Notes: generated by a model not told the origin, from the letters alone. Shown: positions 36,278 to 45,465, numbered from the stretch's first letter. The stretch: DNA of 64,000 nucleotides from an uncultured Aquimarina sp. (GCA_947503835.1 CANNFM010000023.1:1-64000), one strand, 5' to 3'. Translations and numbers: made by a program.

Positions 36278-36305
36278 TCCCCCTTTGAAGGGAAATTAAG
36301 GGGGA
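36278..36305. repeat. Dispersed CCCCCTTT...AAGGGGG inverted repeat at the GH2 start
   Basis: CCCCCTTTGAAGGG followed by AATTAAGGGGG is an imperfect inverted repeat of the kind seen at 473-555. It lies between two possible ATG codons of the GH2 gene (36260 and 36305), so it is either part of the 5' untranslated region or translated as TVSPFEGKLRG. Confidence 0.5.
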
Positions 36306-38158
36306 TGTTACCCAAGCTAATATTCACAATCTTTTTAGTAAACTTTATAAATATCCTTAACGCCCAAACCCCGTTATTACAAAATGTATACAATCGCCAA
36401 ACCACTTCACTTAGCGGCAACTGGAAATTTGTAATTGATCCCTATGAAACGGGATATCGAAATCATCGCAATTGGATTCCATTTGATCAAATAGAATCTA
36501 CCAAAAACTCGGCAAAACCATATTATACTGATAAGGTGATCGAAGAACGATGGGATAGAGTAGAGTATAATTTTAATACTTCTGCAGAGATTAAAGTGCC
36601 GGGTGATTGGAATTCTCAAGATCGCATGCTGTTGTACTACGAAGGATCTGTTTGGTATAGAACTACTTTTGATTATTCCGTTGAGGGAGATAATAGATTG
36701 TTTATCTATTTAGGTGCCGCTAATTATCAAACAGATGTATATGTAAACGGACAAAAGGTTGGGCAACACCTAGGAGGTTTCGACCCGTTTAATTTTGACA
36801 TTACCGATGTGGTTAAACCCAAAGAAAATTCTTTAATGGTTCGTGTAGATAACCGAAGAGAAAAGCATCATGTACCTAATTATACGACAGATTGGTGGAA
36901 TTACGGAGGAATTACCAGAGATGTAAAACTAGTGGAACTTCCATCAACCTATATTCAGGATTATTTTATACAATTAGACAAAGAGAAACCGAAGAATATC
37001 AAGGGATATGTTCAATTAGCAGGGAAATCTACTCAAGGAAAGGTTTCCGTTGCAATTCCTGAAGCTAAAATAAATTTCTCTGGGACAACGGATAGTACTG
37101 GTCGTGTAACCTTTGAGATTCCCGTGAAAAAGATTAAAAAATGGTATCCAAAACGACCTAAATTGTACGATGTACATATTCAGGCAGGAGATGATAAGCT
37201 CGAGGATCAAATTGGGTTCAGAACCATCGAGACCAAAGGAGCTGATATTTTGCTAAATGGTCAATCAATTTTTCTTCGAGGTATAAGTCTTCATGAAGAA
37301 AATCCAATTAAGATGGGCCGTGCCAGATCAATTGAAGATGCCCAAATACAAATGGGTTGGATAAAAGAATTGAATTGTAACTTTATTCGCCTAGCTCATT
37401 ATCCCCATAACGAAAATATGTCCAGGTTAGCAGATAAGTTAGGTTTGCTGCTTTGGGAAGAAATTCCGGTATACTGGGGCATAGATTATGAAGATCCTAT
37501 AGCATTCGACCAGGCTAAAAGCCAGTTAGAAGCATTAGTGCATCGTGATAAGAATAGAGCAAGTGTGATTATATGGTCAGTGGCCAATGAGACGCCAGAT
37601 ACCGAATCAAGATTAGAATTTCTTCGTCAGCTTAAAAAAATTGCTACAGATATTGACAATACACGTTTTATAAGTGCCGCATTAGAGCGTAATGAAAATG
37701 ATGTGCAGAATGTAGTAAAAATTCCAGATCCCTTTGCTGTTGATGTAGATATGTTGGCTTGCAATGAATATATTGGTTGGTATTCAGGATTACCTGAAAA
37801 ATGTAATAGGGTCACTTGGCAATTACCTGGGGATAAACCATTTTTTGTAAGTGAATTTGGAGGTGGAGCTTTGTATAATCACCATGGAGACAAATTAACT
37901 CGCTGGACAGAAGAATATCAGGAATATTTATATCAAGAACAAATCAAAATACTTAAGAAGATACCTACACTCCGTGGGATGACTCCATGGATTTTGGCAG
38001 ACTTCAGATCTCCTCGCAGAAACCTGCCTATTATTCAGGATGGTTGGAATAGAAAAGGACTGATCTCCGATGGCGGATTTAAAAAGAAAGCCTTCTATAT
38101 ATTAAAAGCTTATTATGATCAAATGGAAAAGAAATATGCCTACAAAATACAGGACTAA
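36305..38158 (+). CDS. Glycoside hydrolase family 2, probable beta-glucuronidase
   Basis: About 617 residues from ATG 36305, which gives a clean signal peptide (MLPKLIFTIFLVNFINILNAQ). An in-frame ATG at 36260 would add 15 residues coded by a dispersed repeat in front of it. The GH2 layout is present: sugar-binding jelly roll (SLSGNWKF, YLGAANYQTDVYVNGQKVG), immunoglobulin-like domain, and catalytic barrel with IRLAHYPHNE. The acid/base is E429 in WSVANETP and the nucleophile E517 in FVSEFGGGALY. Flanking uronate genes favour beta-glucuronidase over beta-galactosidase, but this is context-based. Secreted, probably periplasmic. It is transcribed alone and runs into a convergent gene remnant. 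Confidence 0.85.
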   Translation: MLPKLIFTIFLVNFINILNAQTPLLQNVYNRQTTSLSGNWKFVIDPYETGYRNHRNWIPFDQIESTKNSAKPYYTDKVIEERWDRVEYNFNTSAEIKVPGDWNSQDRMLLYYEGSVWYRTTFDYSVEGDNRLFIYLGAANYQTDVYVNGQKVGQHLGGFDPFNFDITDVVKPKENSLMVRVDNRREKHHVPNYTTDWWNYGGITRDVKLVELPSTYIQDYFIQLDKEKPKNIKGYVQLAGKSTQGKVSVAIPEAKINFSGTTDSTGRVTFEIPVKKIKKWYPKRPKLYDVHIQAGDDKLEDQIGFRTIETKGADILLNGQSIFLRGISLHEENPIKMGRARSIEDAQIQMGWIKELNCNFIRLAHYPHNENMSRLADKLGLLLWEEIPVYWGIDYEDPIAFDQAKSQLEALVHRDKNRASVIIWSVANETPDTESRLEFLRQLKKIATDIDNTRFISAALERNENDVQNVVKIPDPFAVDVDMLACNEYIGWYSGLPEKCNRVTWQLPGDKPFFVSEFGGGALYNHHGDKLTRWTEEYQEYLYQEQIKILKKIPTLRGMTPWILADFRSPRRNLPIIQDGWNRKGLISDGGFKKKAFYILKAYYDQMEKKYAYKIQD

Positions 38159-38276
38159 GTTTTAAATTACTATTGATTATTTGGTTTGATTCTGAAGCTT
38201 CTGAGTAAGATTTTTTACAGGCGTTATTTAAAAATAGTATTAAACAAAGTCCAATTATCTTAAACAGGCTTTTCAT
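38079..38276 (-). pseudogene. Truncated lipoprotein gene, N-terminus only
   Basis: The ATG at 38276 overlaps the stop of the upstream compact FGE-like gene (ATGA), as in a real operon. The product begins with a convincing lipoprotein signal (MKSLFKIIGLCLILFLNNAC). After about 40 residues the frame runs into the antisense of the GH2 gene and stops after 65 residues. The likely origin is a longer secreted enzyme or binding protein that lost its 3' part when the GH2 segment was joined here. A genuine 65-residue lipoprotein is the alternative. Confidence 0.5.
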
Positions 38277-38866
38277 TGGGATTCTTTTTTATTATACACT
38301 ACCGCAAAGCTTACATGAATATTCCCCGTCATAGGGTCTACAATCAACTCACGTTTACGATTGGTACCATCACATGTATTCTTGTTGCATAAATAGGACC
38401 CACCGGCTAACCGGATCTGATTTTTTATTTCTGATTTTGTAATTTCCCATACATTGCCAACCAGATTTACAGTTTCAAGAGGTAGGATACTGTCATAATA
38501 AACATTTATACGTCTTTTATCGTTTTTAACGATTTTCCAGTATTTATCGTAAGATGGTAATTCTGTATTTGCCCATTCACAATAGGCAATAGCATCATTA
38601 TAACTTACCTGTGTCACAGGATTTTTGGGTTTGGCCAGGTTTTTACCATCTGGTTTTTTCCAGGTAGCGTTAGGTAAAGTTTTAAAATCATATACTGTTT
38701 GTTGTACTATAGACCAACCAAATTTTTCGGCATCGGTTACATAATCGGTAGCCGTTACAAATTCTGAAAACTCCTGTACAGTTACAGGTTTTAGTATCTC
38801 TTCTTGATTACAAGAAGCCCATAGAAAACAACAAAAAATAAACGATATGAATTTTTGTAACGGCAT
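38273..38866 (-). CDS. Compact FGE/SUMF1-like lipoprotein
   Basis: Only 197 residues, about half the size of the FGE at 7775-8914. The signal ends LWASC, a lipobox (C19). The recognisable FGE-sulfatase pieces are EFVTATDYVTDAEKFGW, NPVTQVSYNDAIAYCEWAN, NLVGNVWEI and GGSYLCNKNTC. Both catalytic-type cysteines (C160, C165 by count) keep the C-x4-C spacing. The N-terminal WIPGGxF block is absent, and the usual terminal GFR motif is replaced by VSFAVV. It may be a minimal formylglycine-generating enzyme for the nearby sulfatases or a non-catalytic relative. It lies 6 bp downstream of uxuA, within the uronate operon. Confidence 0.75.
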   Translation of the reverse strand: MPLQKFISFIFCCFLWASCNQEEILKPVTVQEFSEFVTATDYVTDAEKFGWSIVQQTVYDFKTLPNATWKKPDGKNLAKPKNPVTQVSYNDAIAYCEWANTELPSYDKYWKIVKNDKRRINVYYDSILPLETVNLVGNVWEITKSEIKNQIRLAGGSYLCNKNTCDGTNRKRELIVDPMTGNIHVSFAVVYNKKESQ

Positions 38867-38872
38867 AAGTTT

Positions 38873-40042
38873 TTATTTCATTCCACTTGCAATTCCTAAT
38901 TCTAATCCACGTAATTCAGCAAGACCTTTTAGACGGCCAATAACAGTATACCCCGGATTCGTTTTTTTTTGCAAATCATCCATCATCTGATGTCCATGAT
39001 CCGGTCGCATTGGTAATGATTTTCCTCTTTTTTGTTGAAGAAGTAATAATTCTTTCATCACTTTATAAATTGGAACATTTCCTTCAAGATGGTTTGCCTC
39101 ATAAAAATTACCTTCAGCATCTCTCTTTGTACTTCTTAAATGTACAAAATGTATATGATCTCCAAAATCTCGTATCATCTGAGGTAGGTCATTTTCTGGT
39201 CTCACTCCAAAGGAACCCGTACAAAATGTAATTCCGTTATTTGGGCTCGAGGTTTGAGAAATGATGCGTTTTACATTAGATGAAGTACCAACCACTCTGG
39301 GTAACCCAAAGATCGAAAAAGGAGGATCATCAGGATGAATTGCCATAAAAACTCCTTGTTCTTCTGCAACAGGGATAATTTCATCAAGAAATAGTTTTAG
39401 GTTTTCTGCCAAAGTATACTCGTCTATATTCTTATACGTATCTAATGCCTGTTGAAATTGTTTCAAGCTATATCCTTCTTCGGCCCCGGGTAATCCGGCA
39501 ATAATGGTTTTGGTTAATTTTTCTTTTTCTTTATTCGAAAGTGTTTCAAAATACGTTCTCCCTTTTTCTAATAGTGTATCGCTATAATCGGCTTCGGCAT
39601 TTGGACGTTTTAGGATAAAACAATCAAAAGCTACTAAAGCCTGCATTTCAAATCGGAGTGCCTTGGCACCATTGGCAAGTTCATACCCTAAATCAGTACG
39701 TGTCCAATCTAGTACCGGCATAAAGTTATAGCAAATAGTATGTATACCTTCTGATGACAGGTTCTTTAAGGTGGTTTTATAGTTATTAATATAGGTTTTG
39801 AAATTTCCGGTTCTGGTTTTAATGTCCTCATGAATCGGTACACTTTCTACTACAGACCAGGTTAATCCCGTATTTTCTATAATTCTCTTATGTTTTTTAA
39901 TTTCTTTGATTGTCCAAACTTCTCCATTTGGGATATGATGTAGCGCACTTACCACTCCCGTAGCACCTGCTTGTCTAATATCTTTGAGTGTCACTGGGTC
40001 ATTGTCTCCGTACCAACGCATGGTTTGTTCTAAAAGTATCAT
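38873..40042 (-). CDS. uxuA: Mannonate dehydratase
   Basis: A 389-residue enzyme dehydrating D-mannonate to 2-keto-3-deoxygluconate (KDG). It starts with the family opening MRWYGDNDPVTLKDIRQAGA (from residue 8) and contains HHIPNGEVWTI, NFMPVLDWTRTDL, AIHPDDPPFSIFGLPR and RPDHGHQMMDDL, which hold the metal-binding residues. Full length. It lies 27 bp downstream of the SDR-type oxidoreductase and 6 bp before the compact FGE-like gene. It probably belongs to the LacI regulon through the operator at 40932. Confidence 0.95.
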   Translation of the reverse strand: MILLEQTMRWYGDNDPVTLKDIRQAGATGVVSALHHIPNGEVWTIKEIKKHKRIIENTGLTWSVVESVPIHEDIKTRTGNFKTYINNYKTTLKNLSSEGIHTICYNFMPVLDWTRTDLGYELANGAKALRFEMQALVAFDCFILKRPNAEADYSDTLLEKGRTYFETLSNKEKEKLTKTIIAGLPGAEEGYSLKQFQQALDTYKNIDEYTLAENLKLFLDEIIPVAEEQGVFMAIHPDDPPFSIFGLPRVVGTSSNVKRIISQTSSPNNGITFCTGSFGVRPENDLPQMIRDFGDHIHFVHLRSTKRDAEGNFYEANHLEGNVPIYKVMKELLLLQQKRGKSLPMRPDHGHQMMDDLQKKTNPGYTVIGRLKGLAELRGLELGIASGMK

Positions 40043-40069
40043 TATTTCGATTCTATTTTTATCTTCTTA

Positions 40070-40885
40070 TTAAACTCCTGAGTAAGCACCAAATCCACCA
40101 TCTATAGGAATAATAGTGCCTGTTACAAACTTTGACGCATTACTGCAAAGCCAATGTACCGCCCCAAAAAGTTCATCGGGATTGCCAAATCTACCCATAG
40201 GAGTATTATCGACTATTTGTTTTCCGCGTTGCGTTAAGTTTCCTTCTTCATTAGTTAGTAATGTTTTGTTTTGTTCTGTTAGAAAAAAGCCTGGAGCAAT
40301 CGCATTAACGCGCATACCTTCACCATATTTTTGGTTAAATTCTATAGCCAGCCATTTAGTTAGATTGTCAATAGCAGCCTTGGCAGACGAATACCCCATA
40401 ACACGTGTTAATGGACGTACAGCCGACATCGACGAAATATTAATGATTACTCCTTTTTTTTCTTCTAAAAACAGTGGTAAAAAAGCTTTGGTAGGTAAAA
40501 AAGTACCTAGATAATTCAAATCTATTACTTTTCTTAAGGATTCTATATTACTATCCAGTATCGTTTGATCTGGCATAATAACAGCACCAGGCATATTGCC
40601 TCCTGCAGCATTAATTAACACATCTATTTTTCCAAATTCTTTTTTTAACTGTTGCTTGATATCAATCAATTGATCCTCATTGGTTACATCGGCAATTACA
40701 GAAAAAGCCCTACCACCTTCTTTTTTAATTTCATTGGTTAATGTTTCTACTTTTAATGTAGTTCTTCCTAACACAACAATGAGAGCACTTTGTTGTGCTA
40801 AATATTTGGCAATAGCAGATCCTAAGACACCTGTACCGCCACTTATAACAATGATTTTATCTTTTATAGAGAATATACTTTGCAT
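40070..40885 (-). CDS. SDR-type D-mannonate oxidoreductase (fructuronate reductase)
   Basis: A 271-residue short-chain dehydrogenase, probably reducing D-fructuronate to D-mannonate with NAD(P)H. It has SGGTGVLGSAIA (cofactor loop), INAAGGNMPGA, the catalytic Ser about 151-152 and Y165-x3-K169 (GYSSAKAAID). The terminal GTIIPIDGGFGAYSGV is typical of the mannonate oxidoreductase subgroup. It replaces the unrelated UxuB found in enterobacteria. It is the first gene of the operon with uxuA and shares a divergent promoter region with kdgK. Function rests on family resemblance plus its position beside uxuA. Confidence 0.88.
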   Translation of the reverse strand: MQSIFSIKDKIIVISGGTGVLGSAIAKYLAQQSALIVVLGRTTLKVETLTNEIKKEGGRAFSVIADVTNEDQLIDIKQQLKKEFGKIDVLINAAGGNMPGAVIMPDQTILDSNIESLRKVIDLNYLGTFLPTKAFLPLFLEEKKGVIINISSMSAVRPLTRVMGYSSAKAAIDNLTKWLAIEFNQKYGEGMRVNAIAPGFFLTEQNKTLLTNEEGNLTQRGKQIVDNTPMGRFGNPDELFGAVHWLCSNASKFVTGTIIPIDGGFGAYSGV

Positions 40886-40931
40886 TTATTTTCAGGATTT
40901 TAGGGTTCATGTTAAATTAAAATCACTATAT

Positions 40932-40949
40932 TGCGCAATCGATTGCACA
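40932..40949. promoter_or_regulatory. LacI-type operator in the uxu/kdgK divergent promoter
   Basis: TGCGCAATCGATTGCACA has the perfect core palindrome GCAATCGATTGC (40935-40946). It lies 47 bp upstream of the SDR gene start and 81 bp upstream of kdgK, placed to control both directions. Confidence 0.7.
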
Positions 40950-41029
40950 ATTTACATAAAAAAGTGCAATTGAAAGCAAGAAAAAATTAAAATTTGTAAA
41001 ACAGTACCTTTATAAGAAACTTTCTTCTG

Positions 41030-42028
41030 ATGAAAAAACGGGTGATAACCATAGGAGAAGTAATGATGAGATTGACTGCTTCGGGTCATGAACGTTTCTT
41101 GCAAACAGATGGGTATAAGGTATTCTTTGGAGGGGCTGAAGCAAATGTAGCAGTATCAGTATCTCATTTTGGTCAGGAAACTGCTCATATTACGGCTTTT
41201 CCTAATCATGATATAGGAAAAGCAGCATGTAATTATTTAAAAAAAAATGGAGTGAATACGTCGCATATACCCTTTCTGGACGAAGGTAGATTGGGAGTAT
41301 ATTTTCATGAAAAGGGTAGTATGCAACGTTCTTCTAAAATTGTTTATGACCGTTTTGGTTCCTCTTTTTCTTTTATAAAAGCTACTGATTTTGATTGGGA
41401 TGCTATATTCAAAGATGCAGGTTGGTTGCATTGGGCAGGGATTACACCTGCTATTTCTGTCGCAACAGCAGAATTTTGTAAAACCGCAATAGTAAAAGCA
41501 AAAGAACAAGGTTTGACCGTAAGCGGAGACATTAATTATCGAAGAAACCTATGGCAATATGGCAAAACACCTTTAGATATAATGCCAGAACTTATTGGCA
41601 ATACTGACATCATGATTGCTGGATTAGCAGATTTTGAAAACTGTATGAATATCAAAAAAGATAACTTTCTTGAAGCTTGTAGCGAAGCTTGTAAAAAGTT
41701 TGGCAATATCAGAACCATTGCCACCACCAACCGTATATCAGTTTCTGCGTCACATAATAGGTTATCAGGAATGATGTGGAAGGATGGAGAAATTTATAAT
41801 TCAAAAGAATATGACATGCCTAATATTGTTGATCGAATTGGAGGAGGAGATGCCTTTATGGCTGGACTTATTTATGGATTATTATATAAGGACAATCAAG
41901 GTGCTCTGGAATTTTCTGTAGCTGCCTCTGTTCTAAAACATACTATTCCGGGAGATGCTAATCTGTCCAAAGTTGAAGAAGTAGAACAATTGGTAAAAGG
42001 AAAAAATATAGGAAGGCTATTGAGATGA
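41030..42028 (+). CDS. kdgK: 2-keto-3-deoxygluconate kinase
   Basis: A 332-residue PfkB-family sugar kinase, phosphorylating KDG to 2-keto-3-deoxy-6-phosphogluconate. It has ITIGEVMMRLT at the N-terminus, FFGGAEANVAVSVSHFG as the sugar-binding segment, GDINYRRNLW, and the PfkB signature DRIGGGDAFMAGLIYG with catalytic base D274. Its stop overlaps the eda start by 4 bp (ATGA at 42025), so the two steps are translationally coupled. First gene of a long plus-strand operon running through eda and dctPQM. Confidence 0.95.
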   Translation: MKKRVITIGEVMMRLTASGHERFLQTDGYKVFFGGAEANVAVSVSHFGQETAHITAFPNHDIGKAACNYLKKNGVNTSHIPFLDEGRLGVYFHEKGSMQRSSKIVYDRFGSSFSFIKATDFDWDAIFKDAGWLHWAGITPAISVATAEFCKTAIVKAKEQGLTVSGDINYRRNLWQYGKTPLDIMPELIGNTDIMIAGLADFENCMNIKKDNFLEACSEACKKFGNIRTIATTNRISVSASHNRLSGMMWKDGEIYNSKEYDMPNIVDRIGGGDAFMAGLIYGLLYKDNQGALEFSVAASVLKHTIPGDANLSKVEEVEQLVKGKNIGRLLR

Positions 42029-42690
42029 CGAAATGTAATACTATACATATTATTCAAGAAATGGAACGAACAGGAATGGTACCTGTTTTTAATCATCATG
42101 ATATAGAAATTGCCAAGCAAGTTCTGGACGCTGCATATCATGGTGGAGTTCGGGTATTTGAGTTCACAAATCGTGGAGATAATGCTTTAAAGGTATTTAC
42201 ATCGTTTTCTGAATATGCTCAAAAATATGATGATCTGATTTTGGGTATTGGTACTATTTTCGATACAAAAACTGCTCAGGCCTATTTAGGCGCCGGAGCT
42301 CAATTCCTGGTTTCCCCGGCTTTGGTAGAAGAATTAGCAGGTTTTGCTAATGAGAATAATGTATTATGGATTCCAGGATGCGGTACAATTACAGAAGTCT
42401 ATCGGGCAACGCAACTGGGAGCACCTTTAATTAAGGTTTTTCCTGCAAATGTTTTAGAGCCAGCTTTTGTAAAAGCAATCAAATCTGTAATGCCATGGGT
42501 GAAGATTATGCCTACAGGAGGAATTTCTCCATCCAGGAAAAATCTTGAACCTTGGTTCGAAAGTGGTGTAAGTTGTGTGGGAATAGGTTCGCAGCTTTTA
42601 AAAAAAGAATATTTAGAAACTAAAAATTATGACCAGCTTTCATCTGCCATTAATGAAACGCTTCGCACTATTAAAAATATTCGAAACTAA
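42025..42690 (+). CDS. eda: KDPG/KHG aldolase
   Basis: A 221-residue class I aldolase, splitting 2-keto-3-deoxy-6-phosphogluconate into pyruvate and glyceraldehyde 3-phosphate. The Schiff-base lysine is K137 in LIKVFPANV; FEFTNRG, GIGTIFD, FLVSPAL and MPTGGISP are conserved barrel motifs. Full length, starting inside the stop of kdgK and ending one base before dctP. It completes the uronate pathway encoded in this block. Confidence 0.95.
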   Translation: MTKCNTIHIIQEMERTGMVPVFNHHDIEIAKQVLDAAYHGGVRVFEFTNRGDNALKVFTSFSEYAQKYDDLILGIGTIFDTKTAQAYLGAGAQFLVSPALVEELAGFANENNVLWIPGCGTITEVYRATQLGAPLIKVFPANVLEPAFVKAIKSVMPWVKIMPTGGISPSRKNLEPWFESGVSCVGIGSQLLKKEYLETKNYDQLSSAINETLRTIKNIRN

Positions 42691-42691
42691 C

Positions 42692-43666
42692 ATGCATTTA
42701 AAAACGCTAATTGGAATTCTTGGGTTGCTACTACTATTTTCTTGCCAAAAAGAAAATAACGTAAAAATATTGCGATTAGCTCATGGATTAGACACCAAGC
42801 ACCCTGTGCACAATGCCATGGTAAATTTGGGAGAAAATCTGGAGGAAAAGTCTGGAGGAAAACTTACAGTCAAGATTTATCCTAGTGGTCAGCTTGGTGC
42901 TGAGCGCGAATGCCTGGAGTTACTGCAGATTGGAAGCCTTGATATCACGAAAGTTTCTGCAGCAGTGTTAGAAAATTTTGTGACGGATTATAAGATATTT
43001 AGCATTCCATATGTTTTTAGAAATAAGGAACATTCACACAAAGTATATGATAGTCATGTTGGTAGAGAGTTTTTATTGAAAGGAGAACCGTTTCTATTGA
43101 GAGGGTTATGCTTTTATGATGCTGGAAGCAGAAGTTTTTATACCAAAGACAAAATGATCAACTCACCAGAAGATCTGAAAGGATTGAAAATTAGAGTTCA
43201 GAAGAGCAATATGGCAGTGGCTATGATACAAGATCTTGGAGGTTCGCCTACACCAATTTCTTGGGGGGAATTATACACAGCCTTGCAGCAAGGTGTGGTA
43301 GATGGAGCTGAAAATAATTTACCTAGTTTTTATTCTTCAAAACATTATGAAGTATGCAAATTTTATAGTCTTGATGAACATACTGCAGTACCCGATATTC
43401 TATTGATAGGTATTGATAGTTGGAGTCGTTTGACTTCTCAAGAACAGCATTGGCTTCAGGAAGCTGCTGATGAATCTGCTATTTACCAAAGAAAAGTTTG
43501 GGCAGAAGCAGAACAAACGGCCTTAAGGGTTATTAAAGAGGCTGGGGTGGAAGTTGCATATCCCGATAAAACTTCTTTTGCCACCAAAACAGAAGGAATT
43601 ATTGATATGTTCAAAGGTAATGAAGAGGCAATACGTCTTATTGAAGCAATAAAATCTATAAAGTAA
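42692..43666 (+). CDS. dctP: TRAP transporter solute-binding lipoprotein
   Basis: A 324-residue DctP-type binding protein. ATG 42692 gives a short lipoprotein signal, MHLKTLIGILGLLLLFSC; the frame extends 21 codons further into eda but that start is not credible. Family motifs are RLAHGLDTKHPVH, GGKLTVKIYPSGQLGAERE, LKGLKIRVQKSNMA and DGAENNLPSFYSSKHYEV. The conserved arginine in IRVQ normally binds the ligand carboxylate. The kdgK-eda context suggests it captures a hexuronate or related sugar acid. The next gene, dctQ, overlaps its stop (TAATG). Confidence 0.92.
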   Translation: MHLKTLIGILGLLLLFSCQKENNVKILRLAHGLDTKHPVHNAMVNLGENLEEKSGGKLTVKIYPSGQLGAERECLELLQIGSLDITKVSAAVLENFVTDYKIFSIPYVFRNKEHSHKVYDSHVGREFLLKGEPFLLRGLCFYDAGSRSFYTKDKMINSPEDLKGLKIRVQKSNMAVAMIQDLGGSPTPISWGELYTALQQGVVDGAENNLPSFYSSKHYEVCKFYSLDEHTAVPDILLIGIDSWSRLTSQEQHWLQEAADESAIYQRKVWAEAEQTALRVIKEAGVEVAYPDKTSFATKTEGIIDMFKGNEEAIRLIEAIKSIK

Positions 43667-44136
43667 TGAGGGCTACTATTGATAAAATACTGGAAAGACT
43701 ACTGATACTCATTATTTCTGTAATGCTTATTGCAGTTATTTGGCAGGTGATTTCAAGATATTTACTAGGAGTTCCTAGTACCTTGACTGATGAGATTGCA
43801 AGTTTTTCATTAATATGGTTGGGGCTTTTTAGCGCGGCTTATGCCACCGGAAAAGAATTACACTTAGCGATTGACTTGATTCCGGCCAGGACAATTCGGA
43901 AGTCTCCAATCCTTTTTTCAGGAATAGTAACTATTTCCACAATAATATTTGCCTTTTTCGTAATGGTGATCGGAGGATTAAGGCTGTGTTGGATCACATA
44001 TATTTTAGATCAAAGATCAGCCGCTTTAGAAGTTCCTTTGGCCTATATTTATTTGGTGATACCGATTAGTGGTCTTTTGATAATGTACTATTGTATCGAT
44101 ATCTTTCTAAAGAAACGAAAAACAGCTAAACTGTAG
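43666..44136 (+). CDS. dctQ: TRAP transporter small permease subunit
   Basis: A 156-residue membrane protein with four hydrophobic helices, the small subunit of the TRAP transporter. It has the family features VIWQVISRYLLGVPSTLTDEIA and LGLFSAAYATGKELHLAIDL. It overlaps dctP by one base and lies 6 bp before dctM, so all three subunits are co-translated. It pairs with DctM to form the sodium-driven membrane part. Confidence 0.9.
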   Translation: MRATIDKILERLLILIISVMLIAVIWQVISRYLLGVPSTLTDEIASFSLIWLGLFSAAYATGKELHLAIDLIPARTIRKSPILFSGIVTISTIIFAFFVMVIGGLRLCWITYILDQRSAALEVPLAYIYLVIPISGLLIMYYCIDIFLKKRKTAKL

Positions 44137-44142
44137 AGGAAT

Positions 44143-45438
44143 ATGGAATATACTGAAGCATTCATACTAGTTATTAGTTTTTTGATTTTTTTATCATTAC
44201 GTGTTCCTATAGCCTATAGCATTGGGCTTTCTGCCCTACTCACGTTAATAATTTCCATGCCGTTTTTACCTTCTGTAACTACATTAGCTCAGCGCATGGC
44301 TACTTCATTAGATAGTTTTGCATTGCTTGCAATACCTTTTTTTATTCTTGCAGGGCAAGTTATGAATCGGGGGGGTATAGCACATCGGTTAATTGAGTTT
44401 GCAAAAGCTATCGTAGGCCCTTTACCTGGGGGATTAGCCTTTGTAAATATTATTGCTTGTATGTTATTTGGAGCTATTTCTGGATCTGCAGTTGCGGCAG
44501 CTTCGGCTATTGGAGGGTTTATGAATCCTATGATGGAAAAAGAAGGATACGATAAATCGTTTAGTGCAGCCGTAAATATAACCAGCGCTACCACTGGTTT
44601 AATTATTCCCCCAAGTAATATTTTAATTATTTATTCTTTGGCAAGTGGAGGCGTATCCATTGCAGCATTGTTTTTAGCAGGGTATGTTCCAGGAATATTA
44701 ATTGGATTGGCTTTAATGATAGTTGCAGGGATATATGCGTACATCAAGAAATATCCTACTGAAAAAGTGGTTGGATTTAAAATGTTTATGAAGCGTTTTA
44801 TAGATGCATTACCGAGCTTACTTTTGTTGGTAGTGGTTATTGGTGGAATTGTGGCAGGAATATTTACGGCTACTGAAGCCTCTGCGGTGGCAGTTATCTA
44901 TACGTTTGTATTGGCCTTTGTTTATAAAGAAATAACAGTTGAGGATATTTCAACAATTTTATTAGAAACTACCAAAACCACGGCTATAGTCATGTTACTG
45001 ATCGCAACATCCGTAGCGATGTCTTGGGTAATGTCTTACGAAAATATTCCACAGGAGATCAGCACTGCTTTATTGAATATTAGTGATAACCCTGTTGTGA
45101 TTCTAATTATTATTAATCTTATTTTACTGTTTGTCGGTGTATTTATGGATATGACACCCGCAGTATTAATTTTTACTCCGATTTTCTTACCAATAGTAAC
45201 TGATATTGGGATAGATCCGGTACATTTTGGTATTATTATGATCATGAATTTATGTATTGGGTTGTGTACGCCACCAGTTGGATCTGTACTTTTTGTGGGA
45301 TGCGGAGTAGCTAATTTGAGTATTCAAAAGGTAATTAGACCACTTCTTCCATTATTTATTGTAATGATACTAGTATTAGTGATTGTGACCTATGTTCCAG
45401 AACTGAGTCTTTGGGTACCCAAATTATTTGGATTTTAG
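44143..45438 (+). CDS. dctM: TRAP transporter large permease subunit
   Basis: A 431-residue membrane protein of about 11-12 helices, the translocating subunit of the TRAP transporter. Typical motifs are FILAGQVMNRGGIAHRLI, MLFGAISGSAVAAASAIG, SATTGLIIPPSNILIIYS and CIGLCTPPVGSVLFVGC. With DctP and DctQ it would import uronates using the sodium gradient. It is the last transporter gene of the operon; the next promoter region, with a LacI-type operator, begins about 30 bp downstream. Confidence 0.93.
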   Translation: MEYTEAFILVISFLIFLSLRVPIAYSIGLSALLTLIISMPFLPSVTTLAQRMATSLDSFALLAIPFFILAGQVMNRGGIAHRLIEFAKAIVGPLPGGLAFVNIIACMLFGAISGSAVAAASAIGGFMNPMMEKEGYDKSFSAAVNITSATTGLIIPPSNILIIYSLASGGVSIAALFLAGYVPGILIGLALMIVAGIYAYIKKYPTEKVVGFKMFMKRFIDALPSLLLLVVVIGGIVAGIFTATEASAVAVIYTFVLAFVYKEITVEDISTILLETTKTTAIVMLLIATSVAMSWVMSYENIPQEISTALLNISDNPVVILIIINLILLFVGVFMDMTPAVLIFTPIFLPIVTDIGIDPVHFGIIMIMNLCIGLCTPPVGSVLFVGCGVANLSIQKVIRPLLPLFIVMILVLVIVTYVPELSLWVPKLFGF

Positions 45439-45465
45439 CATTAATCTATTTTTTTATGTATATTA

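Noticed and set aside
42629..42691. Upstream extension of dctP into eda
   Set aside because: The extension spoils the lipoprotein signal; ATG 42692 directly after the eda stop is the normal start.
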